Positions 1 to 11,469 of a stretch of 64,000 bases of DNA are shown piece after piece. Source of the stretch: Micropterus salmoides (lineage: Eukaryota; Chordata; Actinopteri; Centrarchiformes; Centrarchidae); NCBI RefSeq assembly GCF_014851395.1, contig NW_024040040.1, positions 21,309,000-21,372,999 of the forward strand, written 5' to 3'. Made by a program: the position numbers and the translations under genes. Each line of letters opens with the position of its first letter. Within the stretch, counting starts at the first letter, position 1. Below the pieces are notes generated by a model. The model was not told the origin of the DNA and ran no database searches. It saw nothing but the letters and a program-made list of their open reading frames with translations.

Positions 1-339
1 TTAGTTTGACCATACACACAATGTACTGCCTATATATAAAAGCACACAATATTGATAGACATGCTACAAGCATCTTTTTCTAGCGGCATAGTTTTACTTA
101 GCAATGTAGCTAACAAAGCCATGCTAACTTAGTTAGCCACCTAGCTTGTTACCGCAGTGGCTTTTCAGCGCCAACCTTATTTGCGCTGCAACAAAGCTAG
201 TTTTTAGGTAAGCAGCTAACGATACTACTCGCAGAAAATCAGACGCGTATCTTACTTTGTATGTTATTTAGCTTTTGTTGAAATTATTGAGCGGCTTTTT
301 GCAATTTAAAACCCGTTAGCTTCCTCTTGTTCGGCAAGG

Positions 340-420
340 TACCCGGCTGCACCGCACACACTTCCTGTGGCACCTGCTACCGACTTCCGGTAAATTCCGA
401 CAAAGCCTGACGTCATTTTG
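340..420. promoter_or_regulatory. Candidate housekeeping-type promoter (CRE plus ETS sites)
   Basis: A full palindromic CRE, TGACGTCA, lies at 408-415. An ETS-type site (ACTTCCGG) lies at 383-390 and another (CACTTCCTG) near 359-367. This cluster is typical of TATA-less housekeeping promoters. No coding exon in the window starts from it. It lies beyond the 3' end of the minus-strand fhl2 gene, so it may drive a neighbouring gene outside the left edge. Inference from motifs only. Confidence 0.35.
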
Positions 421-531
421 TAGGAAAGTCAGCTCTGGTTTTTACTATCCACAGCAAAAGGCGAAGAGCGCTTCTTTAATTATTAGGACAGACTGAGAGC
501 TCGTTCCAATATATAATGTGCTATAACGATC

Positions 532-1448
532 TTTATTCATTTCTTTACAAATGCTTTACAGATCAATCATAAGATATAATTAACAACAACTTGGGGTTGC
601 CAGATTGATTAGACTCATTTCTAGAAAGGGCTGTAGATTATCTGTACCAAAACCCATTTATTAACATCTTCACTTCATGATCAAAATCCTTTATTAAATA
701 CTTATTAGCGTTTATACCTGCAGACTTGATGGCTTGATAATAAGTGGGAAATCCATTAGCATTTATTATTGATTACCAACATCTATAACTGCATTATTAC
801 CAAATAGAACGCATACACACCAGCTTATGTTTCTTTTTCACAACCTGAAATCTATTAGTTAATGATAAAGCCATTAGCTACAACTTAATTATTAGAAAGG
901 GGCACAGTTTACCTTTGCATTGATTATAGTACTTTTAACAGTGTTATTCCAATGTGATACTTATATTTTTAACCAACAGACTTGAGTAGTTTATTCATGC
1001 TATTTACGTTTGTTCTACAATATGATGGCTTAAATGCACATTTTCCTTTGACAAAGACTGAACTGAACTGACTCAGCTTGTTTCCCAGACAAATTGAATC
1101 ACTGATGGCCAATAAGCATTTATCAAATTCAAAAAATCTTTATTATGCTTGACAGATTTCATTAAAACATAATTTATCTAATTAGAATAAACAGCATCAG
1201 TAGTATTATATTAACTCTGTTAAGAACAATTGCCATCACAGTGCCACCTATTAAAACAACTTTACTTATGCTCTAAAATATCTATTAAAAAGGTTATTTT
1301 GATGCCACACACAGACTTTCATCATGCAGACCTCAGCAGTGAGAAAAGGTTAATGTTTATGAAGCCAATACATGATACAAAACGCGCAACAAAGGTCAGG
1401 TTAGGAGAATGCTAGTGCTCTTTGACTATTTTCCAGCTTGAAGATCAC
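532..1448 (-). other. fhl2: Probable fhl2 3' UTR with candidate poly(A) signals
   Basis: Minus-strand sequence after the fhl2 stop codon has no further LIM coding. AATAAA on the minus strand occurs at 532-537, with other candidates near 690 and 1138. A UTR of a few hundred to ~900 nt would fit. Which signal is used cannot be told from sequence. Confidence 0.45.
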
Positions 1449-1600
1449 TCAGAAGTCTTTGCCGCAGTTGGGGCAGAGGACGTCATCTTTGCACGTCAGG
1501 AAACCTCGACCGACCAGAGACTCGTGGCACTTTTTGCAGTTGAAGCAGTCGTTGTGCCACTGGCGCTGCTCAAACGAGATGTACTTGCTGCCCCCGAGAC
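1449..1600 (-). CDS. fhl2: fhl2 terminal coding exon 5 (LIM4 and stop)
   Basis: Acceptor gtctcag|GT at 1600/1601. Reads LGGSKYISFEQRQWHNDCF through CPNCGKDF and TGA (1449-1451). Closely matches the FHL2 C-terminus. Confidence 0.92.
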
Positions 1601-2342
1601 CTGAGACAAAAGCAACAAAGAGGAGCCTTGAGTGACCTGCAAAGGGAATAAAATGAGCTCAACAGTCTTATGATCTCTGTAATGTAATAACACAGGCTGT
1701 AACTGATGGTGATTGGATGCACAGGATGCAGAAAGGTTCAGTCCATGTTAAAGGTGTCATTAGTGCTATGTCTCCTTGTAAGATATTCCCCAAAATTATG
1801 TTGCTATATGTGCTGTGTTTTCACCTTGTTTTATTCAGTATTTTTGGACAAATTAAGATTTTTAACAACACAATAACATTTTTGTTAGCGTTTTTGTTTC
1901 TGTTAAATCTGTGACCAAAAGTATGCAGCAGTGTAACAGTTATTTCCCTTGTTAGGGCCCGTGCACGAACTGTGCGAGGTCCCTATTGAAACTGTAAAGA
2001 TTTTTTTTTTTTTTTAGGGCCCAAGCACAAACCGTGTGAGGTCCCTATTGAATTTGTAAAGATTATATATTTAGGGCCTGAGCACGACGGTGCGAGGTCC
2101 CTATTGAATTTGTAAAGATTATTACAGCCCAAGCACGACGGTGCGAGGTCCCTATTGAATTTGCTAAGATTATATATTTTTAGGGCCCGAGCACGACGGT
2201 GCGAGGTCCCTATTGAATTTGCTAAGATTTTTTTTTTTTTTAGGGCCCGAGCACGACGGTGCGAGGTCCCTATTGAATTTGCTAAGATTATATATTTAGA
2301 GCCCGAGCACGACCGTGCGAGGTCCCTATTGAATGTGCTAAG

Positions 2343-2401
<59 letters not shown>

Positions 2402-5400
2402 TCTGCAAAGTAGGCTCCATTGACGGGGCCTAAACGTACTCGAAAACTCACCAAAATTTGCAAACATGTCAGAACTGGTGAAAAATTTCGTATTTTATGG
2501 GTTTCGCGCATGGGCGTGGCAAAATGACTCGCTAGCGCCACCTAGAAAATTGGAAAAGATTAGCCCCTCGTTCACGTTCAACCTACATGTATGAATTTTC
2601 TGGGGACATGTATCATATCAAGACGCACAAAAAAGCCTCAAGAACCCATAGCCTAAAGTCAACAGGAAGTCGGCCATTTTGAATTTTACGGCCATTTTTG
2701 GATGATTTACACACTTCGTACTTTAACAAACTCCTCCTAGGGATTTAGTCAGATCGATTTCAAATTTCTGCTGTACCTTCTAAAGGCATTGACGATGAAA
2801 GTTGTGCTATCTCTGAGTTCAGTGATGGACGTGTCCGTGGCGTGGCGTCAAAGATCAACTCTTCGCCATGACACAGGAAGTTGTTGTAACTTCAGTGTAC
2901 ATGCTCACATCTGCACAAAACTTTACGTGCTTGATAACTGTCCCGCCCCGAACACATCTATATGCCAATATTTATTTCTAGTCATAACGCCAAGTGCTAT
3001 GTAGCGCCACAAAGGGGACACAGGAAGTGACGTATAACGCCTTCATGCAGCATCCGAAGCGCGTAGCAAATTCTGACGCACCCGTACTAAGTTTCACCTA
3101 CATGTACGAAATTTCTGTGGTAAGAAAGCAAGAAAGCCTCTGGGAGCCATTGCCCAAACCCAACAGGAAGTCGGCCATTTTGGATTTAATGGTCATTTTT
3201 GGCGATTTACACACTTTGTATTTTAACTAACTCCTCCTAGGGATCACGTCTGACCGACTTAAGATTTGTGCTGTGCACTCTAAACCCATTGACGATTAAA
3301 AGTTGTGTGAACGGGGAGTTTTGGTGGAATGCCGTGCCCGTGGCGTGGCGTCTTAAATCGATGATTCGCCATTGTAACTTCAGTCTACATGCTCACATCT
3401 GTACCAAATTTGGAATACATTGTACGAGTCCCGCCCTGAACACATCCATATGCCAGTATTCACTCAAAGTCATAACGCCACCTGCTGACAACAGGAAATG
3501 ACACATTTTACGCTGTAATGTACTACTCCGAGCAGGTTTGACATATCAACTTCAGAACTGTCCCAGAAAGCCCATAACACATTGATGAAGTCATGTTGTT
3601 AAACTTGTGAGTTTGCAGTTAATGGCATGGGGGTGGTGTGGTGCCGAAGTTCTGCGCTTCGCCATGACATAGGACGTTGCGTGCGAGGGCCCGCCCAACA
3701 CTGCTTGCAGCTTTAACTTACACATTAAGTTCACTTTATTTTTACGTTACTCAGTCTGTGAAAACAGTCCATCTGTGGCTCTGGAGGAAGAAAATAAGCC
3801 TGGTGAAGTCACATTTCTCAGCTTGGAGACTACAAATGTATAACACAAAGCTTGTGTTTACAAAGTAGGAATGCGAACACATGAACCTTCACCAGCAGGG
3901 GAAGTGAAATATACTGCCGAAATGCACTGTGGGAAATGTTTTGGGGCTTGAACAATTATCTGGGCCTCTGCTACTTTGATTATGTCCATTACATTTTTAA
4001 AAAATGTCTCTTGCAAATTATACCTTATGAAAGTACAACACAAAATCCCTGGAGCAGCCCTTTAAAGGGATTCATTTCTCCCTAGTGTTTTAATTGATTT
4101 TGTGTTAACCTGTAAACAGTATTAGCAGCCATACTGGCTTACTGGAATTATGTAGTGGTTTATGGAGAATAAACCTAGCCTGAAAATCAGACTGAATCAC
4201 TGAATGAATCAGAGATGTGGGTGGGTTAATTTAGAGGCTACACTGGACATGCCTGTCTGATTTAAAAAAACAAATATCTTTGCTGAAACATCAACAAACC
4301 TGACATCACTGCAGTATAAAGGCTGGTAACAAAATGGTTTCACAAGCAGCAAGCTAAATTCAGCAATTTACTGTTTTTTATGTACATTGTGGGTTTTTAA
4401 AACAAGTTTATGTTAATATGTTTGATTTGCCCAGATTTAATTTAAAGCTTGATTTCTGTGCTGATAAAAGGATCTGTTCTAATAAACTTAACACAACTCC
4501 CAACTCCTAGAAGTGCAGGTTAAACTGTACCGCTAATTGGGGTGGTGCAGTAAGCACATTTCTTGGCAAACAGGTTGCAGAAGCAGTTAAGGCAGTAGGC
4601 GAAGTCATCCCGAGAGGTGAACCGTTGGCCCGCAAGCTGCTGCTTGCATGCGATGCAAACGAAGCACTCCTTATGCCAGGGCTGGTCGTGGTAGATCACT
4701 CCTCCAGTGGTGATGGGCTGAGGGATATGGCGTCATACGTCATTTATATTGTCAAAAGTGTCAGGTGTTAAACATTAAAGTTTACTTAATAAAAAAATAC
4801 AATATGTTGTTTAGTCATTAAGGCCCATTTATTAGCTTTTTCGAGAGCTTTCAACAGCATTTCATGTTCTTCATCAGCAGATGGAGTTTGCTTAGTTGTC
4901 ATGAAGATAGCTCAATTGTTGGTATACAGAGTGGAGATCTGTCTTTGTTCAAGCGTCTTTGGCGCCAGCAAACTCCAACCACTGAAGAAAACCACAAGAT
5001 AAGGTTGAAAGTTCTGTAAAAGGATAGAAAGTGGACCTTGACGCAAGTTTTTTCAGGTCAAAATCAACATCATGAAGTCATATAGCCTATTCACATGATT
5101 AAATTAATCATTCATCAGTTCAGTCCAAAGATTTGGTGTCACTGCTGTAGTTCATTTACTGTTTTCACCTAAGCTAAGCAGTCACATCACCGTTCAAATA
5201 TACGTCAGTACGTCACTCATCAGCCTTTTAGTAAGCTTTTAGGAAGTACTGTGAAGCACAACTGAGCTGACAACAGAGCACTTGGTGAGGAGCTCAACTG
5301 CTAAAAGCTACTGGTTCAGTCAGTGACAATAGTGATACAGTATCATCAGCTGAGCACGTTGATAAAGATTTGTTCATACATGTAGCCTGCTGAACACCTC

Positions 5401-8400
5401 TACAGTGCGCATTTCAGCCAGAAGCATTCAATAACCAATCATTTAGAATAAATTAATTCAGGTTTTGACTGAATTTTGGATGAATTCAACAAGTATGTCA
5501 CCACAAGGTGTTTAATGTTTTCATTTTTAGCTCTGACTGGCTTCTTCTCCATAGCAACCAGCAGCCCAGTTAGTACCAGTTTGTAGATGTTGCAGAGTTC
5601 GGTTTGCTATTTGCATGTCACGAGGCCCCGGCTGTGAGCTTGGTGTGAGTGTTGTGAATGTTGTATGGAGTGCATGTTGTGAGCCTGTTTGTGTTTTTGT
5701 TTGTCTGTCTCTGCTTGGACTGTTGCCTCACAGCAAGAAGGTTGTGGGTTCAAATCCCGGTTGCCCCGGCCTTTCTGTGTGGAGTTTGCATGTTCTCCCC
5801 GTGTCTGCGTGGGTTCTCTCCGGGTGCTCCGGCTTCCTCCCACTGTCCAAAAACATGCAGGCAAGGTTGATTGCTTACCCTAAATTGTCCTTAGGTGTGA
5901 GTGTGAGCGTGAGTGGTTGTTCGTCTATGTGTGGCCCTGCGATGGACTGGCGACCTGTCCAGGGTGTACCCCGCCTTGCGCCCGATGTCAGCTGGGATTG
6001 GCTCCAGCCCCCCGCGACCCTGTACGCAGGATAAGCGGTTGACAATGGATGGATGGATGGATGGATGGATGATGTCTCTGCTTGGCTCTCTCTCTTTCCA
6101 GTCTGGGAGCTGGGTGCGTGTCTGCTGCGGGCTCTGCTCACACCTGAGACTCATCCTCATCAGCGCACCTGACCTCTGTTCCGTAATCAGCCACGGCTTA
6201 AATAGGAGGCTCAAACATCCAGTCCTTGCTGGATTGTTGAGTAGTCACATCTATGTTGTGTCAGCCCCAGCCAGCCTCAGAATCTGTCTTGCCTTTTGAA
6301 TTATTGTTTCCTTGCGATGGTCTAACCTGTTGTCTCTCTCTGTCTCAGAAGACCTCCATCAAGCCTCAGCAACCACCAGCCAGAAAGCTCTCAGTTCCGC
6401 CCGCAGCAACCTCGGATTTCCCCCTACCCTGGATCTGGAAGGGAGCCTCTTCCTCTAACTCCTGACTTCCCCGCTCAATCTCTTTGAATAAATTGTCTTT
6501 TACTTAGATCTGCGTTTGGGTCTTCTCTGCCTGGAAAATCTGACATTACAAAAGGACTGCTGGTGTTAAACTGCCCGCAGATGTCTCTGAAGATGCAGAG
6601 CTCCTGTGCATGTATGTAAACCCATATACTGCTTAATTTGTCATTTCTGCTGTTACTGGCAGAGTCAGATGACTGCTGTCTCTCATAAGCTTTTAGCACA
6701 AAACGATGCCTCAGATGCCTGCTGGCTTAACCATCTGTTTCCTGCCCATAGCTGTTATAGACCATACACATCTCCTTCACTGTATGTCTTTTCATAACTA
6801 CACTAATAACTCTCAGTCCCGGTGAGCACAGAACTTAATTTTAAATTCCAGTCAAAATCCCATGTGTTTAATGAGAGCAAGCCTGGCTTCATTACAGGAA
6901 CATTAAAATGGCGTACAAGACCTCTGAAATATTTCAACTTTAATATGAAATGCATTCAAATACTCCTTGGGTTTCATAAAGCTACCCATTGGATGTCTAA
7001 GGGAACAATCATAGTTCATGGTTAACTTAAATGCCTCTAACTTAAATGTGTCTATTTGTGCCCCACTTATTTTAATTATAAAACAGACAAAGGAGTATAT
7101 TAACTCTCTTGTTGAAGTAAAATCTATCTGGCACAACATGGTGTCCAGCTCCTCATACTTTGTACCAGGCTGCTGGGCAGGACAGGTTAAACATTTTTTA
7201 TTAAAACTTAAATGCCTCCCAAACAGAATACTGATCTTGTTGTCCTCTCAAGGATAGAGGAATTGCTCATTAGAGACCTTGCTGCAACCTCACAAGCATT
7301 TAGCACAAACAAAATCACTTGCACTTCCAGAGAATGACTGATTACCAATCTACTTCAAAGGCAAAACTACTCATTGATAGCTGCTGGAGACGACTACAAA
7401 ATACAAATGCAATCAAAGCCTCTCATGACCATTGATACAAGTGAATCACAGTGTGTTGCTTTACCTTCTTGCATTGGAAGCACTGCTGGGCAAACTGCTT
7501 CTCATAGCAGGGCAGGCAGTAGTTGTTGGTGTCCTTCTGCACAAAGCTCCTGGTGCCGATGGGCTGCTGGCAACGGTTGCAGGTGAAACAATTCTCATGC
7601 CAACTGTTGGCCTTATGCTCCATCTTTTTAGAGCCTGGTGCGTGGAGGGGGTTGAGAGAGAAAGAGAGAGGGAGGGAAAGAGAATGAAGACAGAGATAGG
7701 AGTTTTCATGCCAGCAAATGTCGTGATTTCATTTTAACCTGCACATCAGCATGCAATCAATCTCTAACTCACTAAAGATATGACGCTATCACACTTTTTG
7801 GGACATCTCGATTGACCACATCATCTGTGTTTTTATGTCTACTTCAATAATTACATGTACAGTAGTCCCCGCTATCCTACTGGCATTCCAATTAACCTCA
7901 ACATATACAGCTAATAGCACTTTGCTGATGTTGTTTGAGCACTGTAAGCAAATTACGTCTCATCTAAGACCTAGAAAATACACTTTGTACATTAAGTTTT
8001 GTAGGCTACCAAAACGCCTATTGCCATTTCTTGTACACCTTTGATTTTGGTGTGTTTTTTTGATTTTATAAGTGTGTACATATTTGGGCTATTTAAATCA
8101 CCTTAGTGTTTCTAACCTGATTAAAATTATGAAAATAATGGAAATAGGAGCATAGCAATCAAGAGAGAAAATACAGAAATAAAAGTAGTCAGTCACTAGC
8201 ATCACCTAATCGCTAAAGCTAACTGATGTATCATTCCAAATGCAATGATTTATCCATCCTTTAGCTACTGACCCAATCTTTGCTTGTATAACCTTAAACT
8301 GGTGAACACTGTCTCTGTGAGAATGTCCTCCTCACCTGGCATGATGGTCTTCAAGCATGAATGGCACTTGGCAGAGTACTCGTTGCTGTAGCACTCGATG

Positions 8401-9208
8401 CACATTACCATGTCATCCTTGGTGGCAAAAGGCCGTTCCACCAGAGATCGGTTGCACTTACAGCAGAGGAAGCACTCGCTGTGCCAGTGGCGGTCATTGT
8501 AGGACAGATCCTGCAGAGTCAATGAAACAAGACAATGGTAGCTTTTGTTAGAAACCGGAGGAAGACTGAGGAAGTTGCTGCATTTGCCTGTTCTGGTCAA
8601 AACGTTTCAACAACGGCAGAATTAAAATATCAATATACATTTCAAATAAAAATTCCCACTTAATTATTCTGATAACTGTACAGCTGAGGCTCATGGGAAT
8701 GCCATTAGTTTTGCAGATATTTGGCCATAAACCAAAGAACTGTGAAATTTTGACTTGATGATGGCACTAGATTGAAAGTCAGGGAATCACCAAAGTTATT
8801 ACACTTCATCCTGAAGGAGAGATGAATGTCTGAGCCAAATTGTAAAGCAATCCATCAAATAGTTGTTTATGTATTTCAGTCTGGATCAAAGTGGTGGATG
8901 AAACGCCGCTATTTATGGCCAACAAGTAAGGTTATACCCAGTGACAATTTTCTGTCAGAAATTAATGGTTTCTTTTAATAATGAAAAAGAACAAATGAAT
9001 TAAACCTGAGATTGCGTTTTAAGCAAGCCTGAATATAGGTTCAAGATTTTACCTTGCTGGTGCAGCTAATCTGTAACTGGCACACTTCGCAGATGTTGGA
9101 GAAAAGTGTCTCGTAGCACTTAATGCAGTACGGATTGTCATCCTGTAGGATGTACTTTGTCCCAAACAAGGTCTCCTTACACTCTGTACAGTCGTAGCGC
9201 TCAGCCAT
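1449..9208 (-). CDS. fhl2: Four and a half LIM domains protein, FHL2-like (whole gene, five coding exons)
   Basis: The five exons 9053-9208, 8336-8510, 7465-7634, 4531-4717 and 1449-1600 join in frame, with GT/AG at every junction, into exactly 840 nt: 279 residues plus stop, the usual FHL2 length. The protein is an N-terminal half LIM finger (Cys7, Cys10, Cys28, Cys31) followed by LIM1 (about 40-92), LIM2 (101-153), LIM3 (162-212) and LIM4 (221-275), with all zinc-ligand Cys/His present where I checked. Exon 4 residues (PITTGG, WHKECFVC, DDFAYCLNCFCNL) fit FHL2 better than FHL1, FHL3 or FHL5. FHL2 is a zinc-binding adaptor of heart and muscle Z-discs and a nuclear transcriptional cofactor (established for the family). 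The start chosen is the MAERYDC methionine, 33 nt inside its exon. Whether this is the a or b teleost paralogue cannot be decided. The N-terminal half is more diverged than the C-terminal half. Confidence 0.9.
1953..2344 (+). repeat. Seven tandem H terminal-hairpin units
   Basis: The ~50-bp H unit (AGGGCCCGAGCACGAC then CGTGCGAGGTCCC and an AT-rich spacer) recurs about every 60 bp, with some units carrying CGG for CCG. Each can fold into an imperfect hairpin with core GCACG-AC-CGTGC. Confidence 0.85.
2345..2392. repeat. (TA)n microsatellite
   Basis: An uninterrupted TA run of 24 repeats, between the last H unit and a T tract of MEGA copy 1. Confidence 0.97.
3717..4530. other. fhl2 intron 4 remainder, no feature recognised
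   Basis: AT-rich sequence between MEGA copy 1 and fhl2 exon 4. I see no exon, RNA gene or repeat I can name. Confidence 0.5.
4531..4717 (-). CDS. fhl2: fhl2 coding exon 4 (LIM3 and start of LIM4)
   Basis: Encodes residues 168-229 plus one base of Gly230. The exon has no unbroken reading frame with its own ATG, so it is easily missed. Acceptor tccctcag|CCC, donor AGCG|gtacag. Reads PITTGGVIYHDQPWHKECF, then CLNCFCNLFAKKC, a strong FHL2 match. Confidence 0.9.
4718..5615. other. fhl2 intron 3 (part), no feature recognised
   Basis: Unique-looking intron sequence between exon 4 and the solo LTR. No supported gene. Confidence 0.5.
5616..6545 (+). mobile_element. Solo LTR of an LTR retrotransposon, split by a SINE
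   Basis: Begins TGTCACGAGG and ends AATCTGACA, so the ends are the inverted pair TGTCA/TGACA. It is flanked by TTGCA (5611-5615) and TTACA (6546-6550), a 5-bp target duplication with one mismatch. Near the 3' end an AATAAA (about 6486-6491) is followed by a T-rich stretch, as in LTR poly(A) regions, and CTTAAATAGG (near 6197) is a TATA-like box. Without the nested insert the LTR is about 560-580 bp. No internal coding region is present, so it is a solo LTR. Gypsy-like by general appearance only. Confidence 0.75.
5719..6072 (+). mobile_element. Truncated tRNA-derived SINE (or LINE tail) inside the LTR
   Basis: Flanked by a perfect 13-bp target duplication TGTCTCTGCTTGG at 5706-5718 and 6073-6085. 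It has a B-box-like GGTTCAAATCC near the 5' end, a body resembling a very common teleost repeat, and a (GGAT)n tail at about 6045-6070. The A box is missing, so the copy is 5'-truncated. It shares its 3' half with fish LINE tails, so a LINE origin cannot be excluded. Confidence 0.75.
6546..7464. other. fhl2 intron 3 remainder, no feature recognised
   Basis: Between the solo LTR and fhl2 exon 3. No supported gene or repeat. Confidence 0.5.
7465..7634 (-). CDS. fhl2: fhl2 coding exon 3 (LIM2 and start of LIM3)
   Basis: Encodes the rest of Gly111 through Lys167. Acceptor caccag|GC, donor AAG|gtaaag. WHENCFTC, CLPCYEKQF and CFQC give the zinc ligands. Typical FHL2 residues QQPIGT are present. 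Confidence 0.92.
7635..8335. other. fhl2 intron 2
   Basis: Contains a short GA-rich run (about 7650-7690) just upstream of the exon 3 acceptor. Nothing else recognised. Confidence 0.6.
8336..8510 (-). CDS. fhl2: fhl2 coding exon 2 (LIM1 and start of LIM2)
   Basis: Encodes residues 53-110 plus the first base of Gly111. Acceptor ctctgcag|GAT, donor CCAG|gtgag. HWHSECF and CIECYSNEY are LIM1 zinc-ligand motifs. CHSC opens LIM2. Confidence 0.92.
8511..9052. other. fhl2 intron 1 (between coding exons 1 and 2)
   Basis: Short intron with canonical ends. No other feature seen. Confidence 0.7.
9053..9208 (-). CDS. fhl2: fhl2 coding exon 1 (half LIM and start of LIM1)
   Basis: Encodes residues 1-52. 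The transcript exon continues to 9241, where a good acceptor (cttacag) precedes it, leaving 33 nt of 5' UTR. The donor is AAG|gtaaaa, phase 0. The half LIM has CTEC and CIKC pairs, and LIM1 begins with CEVC. Confidence 0.92.
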
Positions 9209-9241
9209 TTTGACTGAAGGCTCCTCTCTGAGTCGTCTGTC

Positions 9242-10499
9242 CTGTAAGATAAAACATGAAGACATTCAAAAACAGTGCTATAAAACTGATGTAATTGCAG
9301 CCAAAACATTTCCAAAATTTAATATCTGTCGCATCTAAACTTGGATTGGATTACTGTAATCTCAAGATCACATTGTCCAATAAATTATATCAAGCCCTAT
9401 GGTCATATACCAGGTGCAGAATGTAGCCCTTCTGAGCTTCCTTCCAAATGTAATTGAGTACCTCATACAACTAATTACACAGAGGAAAGTCACAAACAGC
9501 CTCCAAATGAATGGGCAAACACTGTAGAGTAAATACCTTCCACTTTTTTAATGGACATGACATGACTTTTAAATCTGGTTCATTTGCTCCAAAAGAGTGT
9601 AGCTTTAAATCTAAGGATGTCTAAATTAGCCCAGATTCCTCCAAATTCCCCCAGGAAAATTAATGGCGCCATCCATCTGGAGAAAGAGCTGAAATTTTGA
9701 GTAAGACAAAAACAATCAAAGTTTCGATGGATGAAGGGAAAAGCAATAGGGAGAAAAAGGAAGAATTATGAGAATTTTTCAAAAATGAAGGAGCAGCTGA
9801 GATAAATGAAGAAAGGGCAAACAAAACACAACAAACAAGAAGAAGAAATGAAAGAAAGTTGGCATTGTCATCTATTGCAGAGTTTTCAAACTTTTATTCA
9901 GATTGATGAGGATTTTGTGGGTTATTTTTCAGCAAACAGCATCATTACAGGTTTAAATATCAGAGGACGATGTGTGGAAGACGTAGGATTGCTGCATAAA
10001 ATGCAGACTCTAAAAAATAAATTATTGTTTAGACAACTGAATAATCTACAAAGGAAAGAAGTCATGCTCTTCTGGGCAGTTCAGTACACAGTTGATTACA
10101 TTACTAGAGCCTACATGTCTCCCAATTCCACCATAAAAGACAGCTGACATTATTATCTTGTCATGCAGTTGAATGAAAGCTGCCCTACTATGAACAGGAA
10201 GTTGATTTAAGGATGGTATCCAGAAAAAGTGGAACAGTGTTCTGTCTTTTCTCAGAATTAGTTAATTTAAGTATTTTAAAGTAATTGAATAAATTTTATT
10301 AGCCAAAATACAAAGGTTGCTTTTATATGGACATCAGATGCAGACTGATCAAAGAACAGTCAGAGCTCTCACATTTGCCTGTTGACAATCATTGTTACAT
10401 GCTCTTAGTTGATAGCCAGAGGTTTAATTTGTTGGCATGTAGTTTGCAAATGCCTTTTCTAATGAATTAAAAGTTTGGACAAAACCATCTAAACATGTT
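9242..10499. other. fhl2 5' intron, no feature recognised
   Basis: Sequence upstream of the first coding exon. A 113-codon plus-strand frame (9806-10147) shows no motif or family resemblance and is not called. Confidence 0.5.
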
Positions 10500-11345
10500 T
10501 CTGCACATTTTAAACTCTCCTCTCTTCTGTACACTTGTCACCCACCAATGAAACTGTATACCTCCTCTGTGCCCCGCTCTAAACCCTATTTACCCTCTAT
10601 TCCACTCTATAATCCCTCTGTATTTATCTGTACTATTCTATAAACCCTCTATACTGTTTACACTTCCCCAGTAACTCATTTAATCCATCTCTAAAGCCTC
10701 AGTGCCCTCTGACCTTTATAACCCCCTTGCACCCTCTTGAATCTTCTGTAAACCCTCTGTACCCTTCTCTAAACCCTCTATACTATGCTTTAAACACTTT
10801 GTAACCTCTATTCTGCTCTATACTCTTTCTGTATTCCTCTATAACACCCCTCTATAAACCATCTACACTCCTCTATAAATGCCTCGTACCCATTCATACC
10901 TCCATCTAAACCAACTACTCTCTTCTACAGATCCCCTGCACCCTCTATATTCCTCAGAAAGCCCTTTTCCTTTACACTCTCCTATAAACCCCCTGTATCC
11001 TTTTCTAAATCTGCTGTACTCTATATTACCCATCTGTACCCTCTATAGTCCCTACATAACCTCCCGCCCCCTTCACTTCTCTGAAGCCAAAGAAATTCTT
11101 TATACTATAAAATCTCCCTAAAAACCACTCCATACTCCACCTGCCCCCTGTACCCCTTCATGCCCATATCTAAACCCACCCACCTCTATAAACCCTCCAT
11201 ACCATCTAAATCCCTCTTTAAAACCCCTGTGGAGCCTAAAAACTTCTCTTCAAACACCTCTCTCAGCCCTTGCTTCCCCTTACTTTGATTCTCCTATCTC
11301 CCCTCTCTATGCCTTATACCCTTATCTTCAATGTACACCACTCTA
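10500..11345. repeat. Degenerate pyrimidine-rich minisatellite
   Basis: About 850 bp built from loose repeats of CCCTCTATAAA and CCCTCTGTACC, roughly 18-25 bp apart, with almost no G on the plus strand. Strong strand asymmetry. It is transcribed as a purine-rich (GA) strand if fhl2 starts upstream. Confidence 0.8.
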
Positions 11346-11469
11346 ATGCTTCAGCTGAGTTTACTGAAACTAGATTAATTTTAAGAATCTACTGAGCATC
11401 AGCAAAAAATTAAGCCAACATCGTAAAACCTGACTGAAATACTACAAGTGAATGAAAGAAAAAGTGGAA

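Larger units (their letters stand above)
1953..3716 (+). mobile_element. MEGA repeat copy 1 (old, diverged, complete) in the last fhl2 intron
   Basis: Starts with TTAGGGCCC and ends with GCTTGCAGCTTTAA, the two conserved ends of the family. Contains seven tandem H hairpin units, an AT microsatellite, then three diverged ~470-bp monomers: the anchor gcgcca or its variant recurs at 2535, 3004 and 3475. It has no U block and no intact 14-mer CTCF-like site, only a decayed one near 3475-3488. It is more diverged than the arrays to the right, so it is probably an early insertion. Confidence 0.8.

Noticed and set aside
1953..2344. Regular ~60-bp repeats as a CRISPR-like array
   Set aside because: Spacers are simple T or AT tracts, not unique sequences. 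The DNA is clearly vertebrate, and the unit is the end of a mobile element.
5615..6299. Overlapping 128-139 codon frames as genes
   Set aside because: They lie across the LTR and its nested SINE and overlap on both strands. Repeat sequence explains them.
9806..10147. 113-codon plus-strand frame as a gene
   Set aside because: Low-complexity Lys/Gln/Glu start, no recognised motif, inside a probable fhl2 intron on the opposite strand.
10500..11345. Interstitial telomere repeat (CCCTAA)n
   Set aside because: Units contain AAACCCTCT rather than the strict 6-bp telomere repeat, with variable length of about 18-25 bp.
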